NCBI RefSeq assembly: GCF_023639785.1
Contig: NZ_CP098325.1
Coordinates: forward strand, 2,294,001 to 2,358,000
From: Leclercia adecarboxylata
GTDB taxonomy: Bacteria; Pseudomonadota; Gammaproteobacteria; Enterobacterales; Enterobacteriaceae
Direction: 5' to 3'
DNA: 64,000 bases
Part shown: piece after piece, positions 45,076 through 55,333 of the stretch
Numbering within the stretch: position 1 is the first letter of the stretch
How the letters are laid out: every line of letters starts with the position of its first letter
Position numbers and translations under genes: made by a program
Notes under the pieces: model-generated
Databases searched by the model: none
The model's input: the letters and a program-made list of their open reading frames with translations, nothing else
Told to the model about the DNA's origin: nothing

Positions 45076-45732
45076 TTACTTCATGCCTTCACGACTCTCT
45101 TTTTGCGCTTCCATGCGCTCTACGTCCCGGTACCAGCGTGGGTGGTGTTTCTGCGCCCAGCGGCGGCTCACCTTCCCTTCAATCATTCCTTTGATCGAAC
45201 CCTTAACCCAGAACGCCATATACATATGAATAAGAATGGCGTGAATTAAGATAATGGCCGACGTGGCGTGGATCAGCAGGCTGTAGCGTACCACCTGCAT
45301 CGGGAAGTACTGCGCAAAGTACGGACGCCAGATAATCACCCCGGTCACCAGCAGCACAAAGATCATGCTCATGATGGTCCAGAACATCATCTTCTGCCCG
45401 GCGTTATATTTGCCTACCTTCGCGACTTTATGCTCGTTGCCCTTCAGCACTTCGACAATGCCCTTCAGCCAGGGAATATCCTGCCTGTCGGGAATGTTGT
45501 GATGCACAAATCGCACGAACATAAACATCAGCGCCACGAAAATCAGTACCCCAAAGAACGGATGCAGAATGCGCCCCATCTGCGGGGTACCGAAGGTCTC
45601 CGTCAGCCACTGCAGGGTCGGGAAGAAGAACGAAATCCCCGACAACGACACCAGGAAGAAGCAGATCACCACCGTCCAGTGACAGGCGCGGTCGATAAAC
45701 TTCGTGCGCACAATCATCTTCGACTTACTCAT
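45076..45732 (-). CDS. fdnI: Formate dehydrogenase-N cytochrome b556 subunit
   Basis: 218 residues from the ATG at 45732, very close to E. coli FdnI (217): four transmembrane helices, [60 protein letters not shown] with haem-ligand histidines. It carries electrons from FdnH to menaquinone across the inner membrane. It overlaps fdnH by 8 nt. The 7-codon longer ORF is not conserved. Confidence 0.97.
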   Translation of the reverse strand: MSKSKMIVRTKFIDRACHWTVVICFFLVSLSGISFFFPTLQWLTETFGTPQMGRILHPFFGVLIFVALMFMFVRFVHHNIPDRQDIPWLKGIVEVLKGNEHKVAKVGKYNAGQKMMFWTIMSMIFVLLVTGVIIWRPYFAQYFPMQVVRYSLLIHATSAIILIHAILIHMYMAFWVKGSIKGMIEGKVSRRWAQKHHPRWYRDVERMEAQKESREGMK

Positions 45733-46609
45733 GATGCTCCTCCTCCTCGTCATCTACCTCTTTGTTCGGCCCTATCCCAATATAGTGATAAATCAACCCG
45801 GCAAAGGTAGCGATAAAGCCCGCCGCCGAGAGCGGCTTCAGGGCCCCTTTCCACAGGTTGATGGAGGTATCAATCGCCGGATCCTTCGGCAGATTGTGAT
45901 ACAGCTCCGGCTGATCCCGATGGTGCAAGACATACATCACGTGCGTGCCGCCCACGCCCTGCGGGTTATACACCCCCGCATGGGCATAGCCGCGCGCTTT
46001 CAGCTTATCGACGCGCTGCTGCGCTACCTCCAGCATCTCTTTTTTGGTGCCGAAGTGGATTGCCCCGGTCGGACAGGTCTTCACGCAGGCTGGCTCCTGG
46101 CCAACGCTGACGCGATCCACGCACAGGGTGCATTTGTAGACCCGGTTATCCTCCTTGCTCAGGCGCGGCACGTTGAACGGACACCCGGCGATGCAGTACC
46201 CGCAGCCGATGCAGTTATCCTGCTGGAAATCGACGATGCCGTTGGCGTACTGAATAATCGCCCCGGCGGACGGACAGGCTTTCAGACACCCCGGATCCTC
46301 GCAGTGCATACAGCCATCTTTACGGATCAGCCACTCCAGTTTGCCGTTCTGCTCCGTTTCGCTAAAGCGCATCACCGTCCAGGATTTGGCGCTCAGATCG
46401 GCCGGGTTATCGTAAACCCCAACGCAGTGCCCCACCTCGTCGCGGATGTCGTTCCACTCCGAGCAGGCCACCTGGCAGGCTTTGCAGCCCACGCAGGAGG
46501 AGACATCGATAAGCTTTGCCACTTCCGCTTTGTAATCCCGCGCACGAGGCGCGGGGGTAATACCGTTGGTGGCGGAGCGTTTGATGACGTCTTGTGTTTC
46601 CATCGACAT
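45725..46609 (-). CDS. fdnH: Formate dehydrogenase-N iron-sulfur subunit
   Basis: At 294 residues it is the same length as E. coli FdnH. It has four 4Fe-4S cysteine sets ([73 protein letters not shown]) and a C-terminal anchor helix ([19 protein letters not shown]). It passes electrons from FdnG to FdnI. It starts 12 nt after the fdnG stop. Confidence 0.97.
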   Translation of the reverse strand: MSMETQDVIKRSATNGITPAPRARDYKAEVAKLIDVSSCVGCKACQVACSEWNDIRDEVGHCVGVYDNPADLSAKSWTVMRFSETEQNGKLEWLIRKDGCMHCEDPGCLKACPSAGAIIQYANGIVDFQQDNCIGCGYCIAGCPFNVPRLSKEDNRVYKCTLCVDRVSVGQEPACVKTCPTGAIHFGTKKEMLEVAQQRVDKLKARGYAHAGVYNPQGVGGTHVMYVLHHRDQPELYHNLPKDPAIDTSINLWKGALKPLSAAGFIATFAGLIYHYIGIGPNKEVDDEEEEHHE

Positions 46610-46620
46610 GTTTTCGCTCC

Positions 46621-49600
46621 TTAGCCTTTCTCGATGTTAACCAGAAACGCCTTATACTCCGGCGTTTGCGAGTTGGAATCCCCGACCGCAGGCGTCAGGG
46701 TGTTGGCGATATAGCCCTTCTGCGCCACCCCTTCAAAGCCCCAGTGCAGTGGGATACCCACGGTTTCCACCTGCTGGCCATGAACGTTCAGAGCCTGCAG
46801 GCGACGGGTCACCACCGCCACGGCGCGAATAAACCCGCGCTGGCTGCTGACCTTGACGCGATCGCCGTTGGCAATGCCTTTGGCCTTCGCCAGGGTTTCG
46901 CTTATCTCCACAAACTGCTCCGGCTGGGCGATGGCGTTCAGACGCGCATGCTTGGTCCAGGTGTGGAAATGCTCGGTCAGGCGATAGGTGGTGCCGACGT
47001 ACGGGAATTTATCTTTCTTACCCATACGCACCACGTCTTCCTGGTAGACACGAACCACCGGACTGGAGACCACGTTCGGGTGCAGCGGGTTAGTCCCGAG
47101 CGGCGTTTCCATCGGCTCGTAATGTTCCGGGAAAGGTCCTTCCGCCAGCTTATCAAGGGCAAACAGACGTCCCAGCCCTTCCGGCTGCATGATAAACGGC
47201 CCGGTGTTGCTGCCCGGCGCGGCGGTGTTGTAGTCCGGAATATCGTTCCCGGTCCACTTGCTGCCGTTCCACTGGATCAGCATCCGTTTCGGATCCCACG
47301 GTTTACCGTTGATATCCGCCGACGCGCGGTTGTACAGCACCCGACGGTTTAGCGGCCATGCCCAGGCCCAGCCCAGCGTATTGCCCAGCCCTGACGGGTC
47401 GGCATTATCGCGGTTGGCCATCTGGTTACCCTGCTCCGTCCAGCTGCCGGTGTAGATCCAGCACGACGAGGCCGTTGTGCCGTCGTCACGCAGATGGGCA
47501 AAGCTGTTCAGCAGCTGGCCTTTCTTCGCCACCAGATTGCCGTTGGCGTCATAGAGATCGGCCAGCGCCACGCCGTTGTTCTCTTTCGCCACCTCTTCCG
47601 ACTCAGGGTGATCCGGCTGTTTGTAGTGCCAGTTCATCCCCAGCAGCGGCTCGACGCCTTTACCGCCTTCGGCGCGGTACATCTCGCGCAGGCGATGGTA
47701 AATCCCGGCAAGGATTTCGCCGTCGTTGCGAGCTTCACCCGGCGCGTCCTGCCCCTTCCAGTGCCACTGCAGCCAGCGGCCGGAGTTGGCGATGGAGCCG
47801 TCCTCTTCCGCAAAGCAGGTGGACGGCAGACGGAATACTTCAGTCTGAATGGCGGCAGGATCGACGTCGTTCATCTCGCCGTGGTTCTGCCAGAAGGTCG
47901 AGGTTTCGGTAACCAGCGGGTCGATCACCACCATGTACTTCAGCTTGCTCAGGCTGGCGACAATTTTGTTCTTATCCGGGAACGAGGCCACCGGGTTAAA
48001 GCCCTGGCAGATATAGCCCGTCACATCGCCCTTCGCCATCATGTTGAAATACTTGATGACGTCGTAAGACTGATCCCATTTTGGCAACCAGTTAAAGCCC
48101 CAGTCGTTCTCCTTCTGCGCCGCATCGCCGTAGAAGGATTTCATCAGGCTGACGAAGAACTTCGGATAGTTGCTCCAGTAGTTGACCTGGTCCGGCAGCG
48201 TCGCTTTTGGCGTGTTCGCCGCCAGGTATGTTTGCAGGTCGGTCTGCTTTTCAGACGGCAGCGTCAGATAGCCCGGCAGGCTGGTGGACAGCAGTCCCAG
48301 ATCCGTTAACCCCTGAATGTTGGAGTGACCGCGCAGGGCGTTCACCCCGCCACCAGCCATGCCCATGTTGCCAAGCAGCAGCTGGATCATCGCCATGGTG
48401 CGGATGTTCTGCGCACCCACGGTGTGTTGCGTCCAGCCCAGCGCGTACAGGAACGTGGTGGTTCGGTCGGCGGCACTGGTGGAGGCCAGCACTTCACACA
48501 CTTTCAGGAAGTCCGCTTTTGGCGTCCCGCAGATGTTCTCCACTACCTCCGGCGTATAGCGGGAGACATGCTGTTTCAGCAGGTTCCACACGCAGCGCGG
48601 GTCGGTCAGGGTTTCATCGCGTCTGGCGTAGCCGTTCTCATCGAACTGGTAGTTCCAGGAGGACTTATCGTACTGGCGTTTTTCGGCGTCATAGCCGCTG
48701 AACAGCCCGTCATCAAAGGCAAAGTCCTCCCGCACCAGCAGGTTAGCGTTGGTGTAGTGCTTAACGTACTCGGCGTTAATCTTGTTATTTTCAATCAGGT
48801 ACAGCAGCACGCCGGAGAGGAACGTAATGTCCGTACCGGAGCGGATCGGCGCATAGATATCTGCCACCGATGCCGTACGCGTAAAGCGCGGATCGACGAC
48901 GATAAGCGTCGCTTCGTTGTTGTTTTTCGCTTCCATCGCCCAGCGGAATCCCACCGGATGGGCTTCCGCGGCGTTGCCGCCCATCACCACCACGACGTTA
49001 GCGTTTTTGATATCAACCCAGTGGTTGGTCATCGCACCGCGACCAAATGTTGGAGCAAGACTTGCTACCGTTGGTCCGTGTCAGACGCGCGCCTGGTTGT
49101 CTACCGCCAGCATGCCAAGTGAGCGCACAAATTTTTGCGTCAGCATGCCGGTTTCATTACTTGCCGCAGAGGCGCAGAGCATCCCGGTTGAGAGCCAGCG
49201 GTTGACCGTCACGCCCTGCTCGTTGGTCTCGACGAAGTTGGCATCGCGGTCGGCTTTCATCAGCTTCGCGATGCGGGTGAAGGCTTCATCCCAGGAGAGC
49301 CGCTGCCATTTATCGGAGCCTGGCGCGCGGTATTCCGGGTAACGCAGACGGTTATCGCTGTGGACATAGTCCAGCAGACCGGCCCCTTTCGGGCATAACG
49401 CCCCGCGGCTGACCGGATGATCGGCGTCGCCTTCAATATGATAAATCGACTCTTTAGCGTTCTTTGCGCCATCACCCAGGCTATACATCAATAGCCCGCA
49501 TCCCACGGAGCAGTATGTGCAGGTGTTACGGATCTCTTTGGCACGCAGCAACTTATAGTTGCGCGCCTGAGCCAGCGCCATTTTGGGGGCAAACCCCAGA

Positions 49601-49668
49601 GCGGCTACTGTTGTTCCGGCCATACCGCCCGCGCAGATTTTAAAAAACTGTCTGCGACTGACGTCCAT
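46621..49668 (-). CDS. fdnG: Formate dehydrogenase-N catalytic subunit, selenoprotein
   Basis: The reading frame is one gene of 1015 codons, exactly as in E. coli FdnG, interrupted by an in-frame TGA at 49081-49083 that is codon 196 and encodes selenocysteine. The N-terminus [15 protein letters not shown] is a Tat signal; [15 protein letters not shown] binds 4Fe-4S; the TGA is followed by [20 protein letters not shown] as in E. coli, and a SECIS hairpin follows it. The bis-MGD molybdenum enzyme oxidises formate in the periplasm for nitrate respiration. The 16-codon N-terminal extension is not conserved; the ATG at 49668 is the start. Simple gene callers split it in two. Confidence 0.97.
49041..49083 (-). 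promoter_or_regulatory. Selenocysteine UGA and SECIS element of fdnG
   Basis: On the minus strand TGA (49083-49081) is followed by a stem formed by 49071-49076 and 49041-49046 (GGACCAA with TTTGGTC) and an inner stem GGTAGCAA/TTGCTCC around a GTCT loop, 49069-49052. The shape and apical GUCU loop match bacterial SECIS elements of formate dehydrogenases. Confidence 0.92.
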
Positions 49669-49730
49669 CGTTGTCCTCGTTAGCAATTGAGAAGTCCGGC
49701 GGAAAACTAACAGCAAAGCCCCTGTTTTTT

Positions 49731-49795
49731 TTGCGGCAAATCAATATCGCCGATCTTCGCCCTCTTAATAGTCAGCGCTTATGACTTTTACTCAT
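49731..49795 (-). promoter_or_regulatory. Candidate FNR and NarL sites upstream of fdnG
   Basis: TTGCG-GCAA-ATCAA at 49731-49744 has one perfect FNR half (TTGAT on the minus strand), about 65-75 nt upstream of the fdnG ATG. TACTCAT at 49789-49795 fits the NarL heptamer TACYYMT. E. coli fdnG is activated by FNR and NarL, so the placement is plausible. Confidence 0.45.
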
Positions 49796-49888
49796 CCTAA
49801 AGAGTTACTGCAGCGCAGTTTCATTCGCGGAAGGTACTGAAAGAGTGCTATAAATTTGCCCCTGAAATGTATAGCCAGTGGAAAGATG

Positions 49889-50776
49889 ATGGACAGAAAA
49901 AGAGCCACCCTGATCGGTCTGGCCGCGATTGTGCTCTGGAGCACGATGGTGGGCCTGATCAGAGGTGTCAGTGAGGGATTGGGCCCGGTCGGGGGCGCGG
50001 CGGCAATTTATACACTCAGCGGTTTACTCTGTCTGGTGACGGTAGGCTTCCCCAACCTGCGACGTTTCTCGCCACGATACCTGATCGCCGGCAGCGTGCT
50101 GTTCGTCAGCTATGAGATCTGTCTTGCCCTGTCGTTAGGCTACGCCGCCACCCGCCATCAGGCGATTGAGGTGGGGATGGTGAATTACCTCTGGCCAAGC
50201 CTGACCATCGTGTTCGCCATTTTATTCAACGGCCAGCGATCCACCCTGTGGGTGATCCCGGGTCTGATTATCGCCCTGCTGGGGGTCAGCTGGGTATTGG
50301 GCGGCGAGAACGGGCTCAACCCGACTGAGATTACCCGTAACGTTGTCTCTAACCCGCTGAGTTACGGCCTCGCATTTGCTGGCGCGTTTATCTGGGCGGC
50401 CTACTGTACCGTAACCAGCAAATACGCCAACGGCCAGAATGGGATCACGCTGTTTGTGCTGCTGACGGCGCTAACCCTGTGGCTGAAATATGCCTTCAGC
50501 GATCAGCCTGAGATGGTGTTTAGCCTGCCGGTGGTAATAAAGCTTTTGATGTGCGGCGTGGCGCTGGGGTTCGGTTACGCGTCGTGGAATATTGGAATTT
50601 TGCACGGCAACGTGACGCTGCTGGCGGCGGCATCCTATTTTACCCCGGTGCTGTCGGCAGCGCTGGCAGCCGTACTGCTGAGCGCCCCGCTGTCGTTGAG
50701 TTTCTGGCAGGGGGCGATGCTGGTGTGTGCCGGGTCGCTGTTGTGCTGGTATGCGACGCGGTCGCGGGTGGGTTGA
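49889..50776 (+). CDS. yddG: Aromatic amino acid exporter YddG (DMT family)
   Basis: About 295 residues with ten hydrophobic helices, near-identical in many stretches to E. coli YddG: ATLIGLAAIVLWSTMVGLIR, GVSEGLGPVGGAAAIYTLSG, SYEICLALSLGYAATRHQAI and EVGMVNYLWPSLTIVFAILF. YddG exports aromatic amino acids and tolerates paraquat-like compounds. The ATG at 49889 aligns with the E. coli start; an ATG at 49886 is adjacent. Divergent from fdnG as in E. coli. Confidence 0.95.
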   Translation: MDRKRATLIGLAAIVLWSTMVGLIRGVSEGLGPVGGAAAIYTLSGLLCLVTVGFPNLRRFSPRYLIAGSVLFVSYEICLALSLGYAATRHQAIEVGMVNYLWPSLTIVFAILFNGQRSTLWVIPGLIIALLGVSWVLGGENGLNPTEITRNVVSNPLSYGLAFAGAFIWAAYCTVTSKYANGQNGITLFVLLTALTLWLKYAFSDQPEMVFSLPVVIKLLMCGVALGFGYASWNIGILHGNVTLLAAASYFTPVLSAALAAVLLSAPLSLSFWQGAMLVCAGSLLCWYATRSRVG

Positions 50777-50789
50777 CGTTTCTGCGGCC

Positions 50790-50870
50790 TGCAACGCCGG
50801 GCGGCGCATTCGCTTGCCCGGCCTACGGCGTCCCCTTCCAGGCCCGGCAAGCGTAGCACCGCCAGGCGTG
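50790..50870. repeat. REP/BIME pair after yddG
   Basis: GCCGGGCGGCGCATTCGCTT onward, and CAGGCCCGGCAAGCGTAGCA onward, are two REP-type units between the convergent ends of yddG and smvA. Confidence 0.7.
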
Positions 50871-50872
50871 TT

Positions 50873-52360
50873 TTACCGCGGCGATACCTTCGAAAGGCTA
50901 AACCCGATCCCCACAGCCAGCACCAGCAGCATCCCGCCGGCGCTGCCCAGCGCCACGCTGTGGGAGGTGATAAACGCCGTTTTAGCCGCCTCTATCACGG
51001 ATTCCGCCAGCGCAGGCGGCAAGTCCTGCGCGACTTTTACCGCCTCGCCGATGGAAGATGAAGCATGTCCGGCGAGCGTGGCGTCCAGCCCGTTCGGCAA
51101 CTCAATAGATGCCGAGAAGCTACGCGTCAGCAGCAGACCGAAGATAGCGATCCCAAGCCCCGCGCCCAGCTCGTAGGACATGGTCTCAATCGCCCCGGCG
51201 GCAGCGGCTTTCTCTTTTGGCGCGGCGGCCATGATTGCCGAGGTGGAGGCCAGCAGCGCGCTCGCCGCACTGAATCCCAGCAACACCATCAGGCTCCAGG
51301 CCTGCCACTGTTGGGTGCTGAAATCGAGCATCGACAGCCCGATAAAGCTAAGCGCGCTCAGCCCCATGCCGCCGGTCGCCACAATCCGCAGCCCCAGACG
51401 TCCCACCAAAACCCCGGCAATCGGCCCGCTGAAACCGCTGGCAACCATCAGCGGCAGCATAAACATTCCCGCTTCAAAGGGGGTGAAGCCGTGGACAAAC
51501 TGCAGCTCCTGGGCCATCAGCAGTTCGAAACCCACCAGGGCGATCATCGCCGTCATCGCCATCACCACGCCGCTTAAAATCACACGATGGCCAAAAAGCC
51601 GCATGTCGATCATCGGCGTGCGGGCGCGCAGCTGGATACGTACAAAAACACACAATAACGCTGCGCCCGTCACCAGCGTGCCCGCCACCAGCCACGGCGA
51701 AGGCGCTCCTTTTAACGCGGTTTTGGCGCTGTAGACCAGCAGCAAAATCGCCACGATCAGCATCAAGGCATGAGTGATATTGAGCGGCTGCTCGGGCCGC
51801 CCCTGCTGCGCGGGTACAAAACGCGCCGCCAGGGAGACCACCAGTAGCACAATCGGGACGTTGATCAGAAACACCGCGCCCCAGTAGAAATGCGCCAGCA
51901 GCATGCCGCCGATCAGCGGGCCAAAAGCTGCCCCGCCCGACCCCACCGCCGCCCAGACGCCGAGGGCGATATTGCGCTGACGCGCGTCGGCAAACAGCGT
52001 GCGGATCCCGGCAAGCGTCGCGGGAATAATCATCGCCGCACCGACGGCCAGCAGCGCCCGCGCCGCGATCAGCCACCCTGCCGTGGGCGCAAATGCCGCT
52101 GCCAGCGACGACAGCCCGAACAGGCTACTGCCCATAATCAGCAGGCGCTTAAAGCCAATGCGATCCCCGAGCGCCCCCATCGGCAGCACCATACCGGCCA
52201 TCACCAGCGAGTAGATATCAATGATCCACAGCAGTTCATTGCCGGTGGCATCCAGGGTCATACTCAGCGTCGGCGCCGCAACGTGCAGCACCGTGGCGTC
52301 AATCGCGACCGGGATATAGACCAGCACGATAATCACTAACGCTAACCACTGACGAAACAT
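50873..52360 (-). CDS. smvA: SmvA multidrug efflux MFS transporter (14 TM)
   Basis: 495 residues, DHA2 family, matching SmvA of Salmonella, Klebsiella and Enterobacter: MFRQWLALVIIVLVYIPVAI, ATVLHVAAPTLSMTL, GNELLWIIDIYSLVMAGMVL, AARALLAVGAAMIIPATLAG and GFELLMAQELQFVHGFTPFE. SmvA exports methyl viologen, acriflavine and cationic biocides such as chlorhexidine and octenidine. The ATG at 52360 aligns with the known start, leaving a 22-codon non-conserved extension out. It is divergent from smvR. Confidence 0.95.
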   Translation of the reverse strand: MFRQWLALVIIVLVYIPVAIDATVLHVAAPTLSMTLDATGNELLWIIDIYSLVMAGMVLPMGALGDRIGFKRLLIMGSSLFGLSSLAAAFAPTAGWLIAARALLAVGAAMIIPATLAGIRTLFADARQRNIALGVWAAVGSGGAAFGPLIGGMLLAHFYWGAVFLINVPIVLLVVSLAARFVPAQQGRPEQPLNITHALMLIVAILLLVYSAKTALKGAPSPWLVAGTLVTGAALLCVFVRIQLRARTPMIDMRLFGHRVILSGVVMAMTAMIALVGFELLMAQELQFVHGFTPFEAGMFMLPLMVASGFSGPIAGVLVGRLGLRIVATGGMGLSALSFIGLSMLDFSTQQWQAWSLMVLLGFSAASALLASTSAIMAAAPKEKAAAAGAIETMSYELGAGLGIAIFGLLLTRSFSASIELPNGLDATLAGHASSSIGEAVKVAQDLPPALAESVIEAAKTAFITSHSVALGSAGGMLLVLAVGIGFSLSKVSPR

Positions 52361-52381
52361 AAATTTCCTTATTATCCGAAA

Positions 52382-52432
52382 CTGGACACATGTCCAGAAT
52401 GGGATCCTACGTAAAGTTGAACGCATGTCCAG
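52382..52432. promoter_or_regulatory. Two SmvR operator candidates in the smvA-smvR intergenic region
   Basis: CTGGACACATGTCCAG at 52382-52397 is an almost perfect 16-bp palindrome. TTGAACGCATGTCCAG at 52417-52432 matches it at 13 of 16 positions, 35 bp away. Between TetR-type smvR and its target smvA, they are the obvious repressor sites. Confidence 0.75.
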
Positions 52433-52474
52433 CTTTTTGTTACACTCGTTGTCCCGGGATCGAGAGTGAAAAAA

Positions 52475-53059
52475 ATGAGCTATCTGAGTAAGGACGAACG
52501 GCGGGAAGAGATCCTTCAGGCCGCCATGCGCGTAGCGCTAAACGAGGGCTTTACCGCGATGACCGTCAGACGTATCGCCGCCGAGGCAAAAGTGGCGACA
52601 GGCCAGGTCCATCATCACTTCTCCTCTGCTGGCGAGCTGAAAGCCCAGGCCTTTGTGCGCCTGATCCGCACCCTGTTGGATGCCGAGATAGTGGCAGAAA
52701 ACGCCAGCTGGCGCGAACGACTGCACGCCATGCTCGGCAGTGAAAACGGCGGATTTGAACCCTACATTAAACTCTGGCGTGAGGCGCAGATTGAGGCTGT
52801 AAGGGATGCTGAGATCAAAAGCGCCTACCTGCTGACCATGCATATGTGGCATGAAGAGACCGTCGCCATTATTGAACAGGGCGGTGTTGCGGGTGAATTT
52901 TTACGCGTTGACCACGCAGCCGATATCGCATGGCGGCTGATCGCGTTGGTGTGCGGCCTTGATGGTATGTATGTGCTGGGGATGGCTGAGATGGCCGGGT
53001 CGGCGCTCTTCCGTCATCTGGACAGAGCGATCGGCTTAGAGCTTTTTTCTCAACGCTAA
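52475..53059 (+). CDS. smvR: SmvR, TetR-family repressor of smvA
   Basis: 194 residues with an N-terminal TetR HTH (REEILQAAMRVALNEGFTAM, VRRIAAEAKVATGQVHHHFS) and a C-terminal ligand domain with YIKLWREAQIEAVRDAEIKS. SmvR represses smvA; its loss raises biocide tolerance in Klebsiella and relatives. The ATG at 52475 has GAGAG 8 nt upstream; a GTG at 52466 is less likely. The gene looks intact. Confidence 0.92.
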   Translation: MSYLSKDERREEILQAAMRVALNEGFTAMTVRRIAAEAKVATGQVHHHFSSAGELKAQAFVRLIRTLLDAEIVAENASWRERLHAMLGSENGGFEPYIKLWREAQIEAVRDAEIKSAYLLTMHMWHEETVAIIEQGGVAGEFLRVDHAADIAWRLIALVCGLDGMYVLGMAEMAGSALFRHLDRAIGLELFSQR

Positions 53060-53300
53060 CGTTTTACAGCGGGCAAAGCAGAACGTTGCTCTGCCCGCCC
53101 GGCCAGGGAAAGACGCTTTTTAAGGCTCCCATTCCGGGTTTACAGCCAGCGGGCCTACCCGCGATGACCATTTCTGTGCCGGGTGTTGGCTGCGGCCCGG
53201 CCTGAAACTGTCCCCTGCGTTTTAGCTGAAGTATTGACCTGACGATGACAACTACAGTAGTTTGCTGGCAAGGAATAACACTTAACAAGGAAAGTTAAGC

Positions 53301-54699
53301 ATGCTTAGTGTCGTTAAATTTACCCTATTTGATATTTTTATTGCATTTTTGCTACTCTCTGCGCCCTGGTTAATGGGAGCGATCATTTTACTTTTCCTTA
53401 TTAAAGCTTTCAGAAATAAAAAAAGCCGTCTGCTCTTACTATGGTTGCTGTTACCTCAATGTTTGGCCACTTTATTCATAGGGTTGGGACTGAACTTCTA
53501 CAACGTTGATACAAATATTAGCTTATTATCCTCCGCGAGTCTTGCATCGCTGGGAGGAACGGTCATTTGCTCTCTTATTTTCCGAACAAGACAGGCTATC
53601 CTTGGCGGGCTATTATGGGGCCATATCTTTGCCTTGACAGTGTTTTTAGTCCTGATACATATCTTTAAACCCGCTCTACTTTCTGAACTGCAGACTGGCA
53701 GAGATATGCATCAGCTACACCATATCAATCAGAGTGGTGAAGCATTTAATCGCCGGCTTGAGGACGCATCGTTTCGACAGCAAATGTTATTTGAAGCGGT
53801 GAAGTCCTATGATATGCCTGAAACAACCTATCGGGGATTGCTGGCGAAAGGCGCAAATCCATTTCAAACATATGCGTTTCAGGGTTTCATTTTCTCAATA
53901 GCGGTAGAGCGCCATAATTTTAATGCGCTTCGCGTATTTAGCGAACAACTGGATGGCAGTACTGAACAGGCAAAAAACAACCGTCTCTTTCTTACTAAAA
54001 ACAATCCGTTGGATGAACATTTTTATTTCTCTGCTACGCCGAATGAAGAACAAACACAGCAATATAACGCTACCGCAAAAGTTATACTCGACAAAATGCC
54101 TGAGTTATTAACGGACAAGGTTTACGCCAGAATTCTGGCGACGACCAATAAGGATATTATTCAATTTTTATGGCAATACCATCCCCCTGAAAAACGCATA
54201 TATCGCATTCAGGCCGAAGCGCTACTGGGTATGTTAACGAGTGCGGATAATATCGCTGCAGCGCCAGGCGTTCTTACGGAGAAACCTGCCGCCGACTACT
54301 CTAAAACGCTGTGGGAATACCTTGTTGAGTATGCTCCACAACCTGTTATCCAGGCTATACTGCAGAAAAATGTGGTGCAATGGGCTGATTATGTAGATAA
54401 AAATAACAATAACCCGGTCCTCGAAAAGGCTATCTTAAGAGCAAAAAAAATATGGCGTTAATCCTCAAGTCCTGACGGCCATTATGAATGATATCGTATT
54501 ACATCGAGCATCCTGGTCGCCCTCTCAGTTAGCTCACGGTTTTTATACAGAAGAAACGGGTTCGCCTGTTGTCCTGGCATTATATAAAGCGGGTATAACC
54601 TGCAAGCAACTCAGAGAAGCATTGTCTACCTACGTCACAGGATATTATTATGAGAATGGAATGCATAGAATAGAGGAAATTTGTGGCGCGGAAAAATAA
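53301..54699 (+). pseudogene. Unknown membrane protein with ankyrin-like C-terminus, frameshifted at an A8 tract
   Basis: The first frame runs 53301-54461 (386 residues). Four or so N-terminal hydrophobic segments (IFIAFLLLSAPWLMGAIILL, LLLLWLLLPQCLATLFIGL, SLGGTVICSLIF, GHIFALTVFLVLIHIF) precede a soluble region with helical repeats (MPETTYRGLLAKGANPFQTY, FNALRVFSEQL). It stops soon after eight A residues at 54443-54450. With one A fewer the frame continues KKYGVNPQVLTAIMNDIVLH and then RASWSPSQLAHGFYTEETGS to the stop at 54699, giving about 466 residues in total. A terminator follows. It may be a pseudogene, a phase-variable gene, a slippage-expressed gene or a sequencing error. No function is recognised. 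GC is lower than in the surroundings. Confidence 0.7.
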
Positions 54700-54738
54700 C
54701 GTTTAACTGTAGTAAGAAGGCTCTGCCGATATTAAAGA

Positions 54739-54766
54739 AAAGGATCTGTGACAGATCCTTTTGTTG
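54739..54766 (+). terminator. Intrinsic terminator after the A8-tract gene
   Basis: AAAGGATCTG at 54739-54748 pairs perfectly with CAGATCCTTT at 54752-54761, then TGTTG. Confidence 0.7.
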
Positions 54767-54789
54767 CATGTATGGGACAGTTACCGAAG

Positions 54790-55239
54790 CTACAGACCGG
54801 ATAATGTCCCCTGAAGGAAGGAAATAATCAAAAACAGCAGCAGGATCGCGCAAACAATCCCAATACCAAATAGTGCGGCGTGAAACATCAGCGTTCCGCC
54901 CGCAAAAACCAACGCGCCCACGATCCCCCAGCGATTTTCCTTGCGCATACCGCCAATAAAGGCCAGCCCCAGCGCCACCACCGCCAGCGCAATCCCGCCA
55001 TTGTGCAGAATCTTATCAATATTTACGCGTTTATTTTCGGCCACCTCCGGCTGCTCCCCCTTTAAGCCAGCGGTGATGCCTTTTTTAACGGCATTCACCT
55101 GGTTAGCGATCGCCGATTGTAAGGTTGGCGGCGGCGAGGAAAAAGGCCCTAATGAGAAATGCACAATGCCCAGTACCAGGGCGATGGCGCCTAAAAGCAT
55201 ACCCAGCGAGCTGAATTTATTCTGCGATAAGATTTCCAT
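54790..55239 (-). CDS. Small inner-membrane protein, four predicted TM segments
   Basis: 149 residues from ATG 55239. Hydrophobic segments are LGMLLGAIALVLGIVHFSLG, GIALAVVALGLAFIGGM, WGIVGALVFAGGTLMFHAAL and FGIGIVCAILLLFLIISFL; a polar region of about 45 residues with PPPTLQSAIANQVNAV follows the first. It resembles YidI-type inner membrane proteins of unknown function, but I am not sure. The ORF could extend to 55362, overlapping nhoA; the internal start after AAAGAGAT is more natural. It follows nhoA by 94 nt on the same strand. Confidence 0.65.
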   Translation of the reverse strand: MEILSQNKFSSLGMLLGAIALVLGIVHFSLGPFSSPPPTLQSAIANQVNAVKKGITAGLKGEQPEVAENKRVNIDKILHNGGIALAVVALGLAFIGGMRKENRWGIVGALVFAGGTLMFHAALFGIGIVCAILLLFLIISFLQGTLSGL

Positions 55240-55333
55240 ATCTCTTTGCCTTGTGATGATGACGGGTAAATTATCTGAGTGGCGCCATTGTATCAGACTT
55301 AAGTCCTGCTGGAGGTCCAACGGGTTTCCCGCC

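Noticed and set aside
49081..49083. TGA as a true stop splitting fdnG into a pseudogene
   Set aside because: Position, downstream sequence, SECIS structure and total length match E. coli selenocysteine-containing FdnG.
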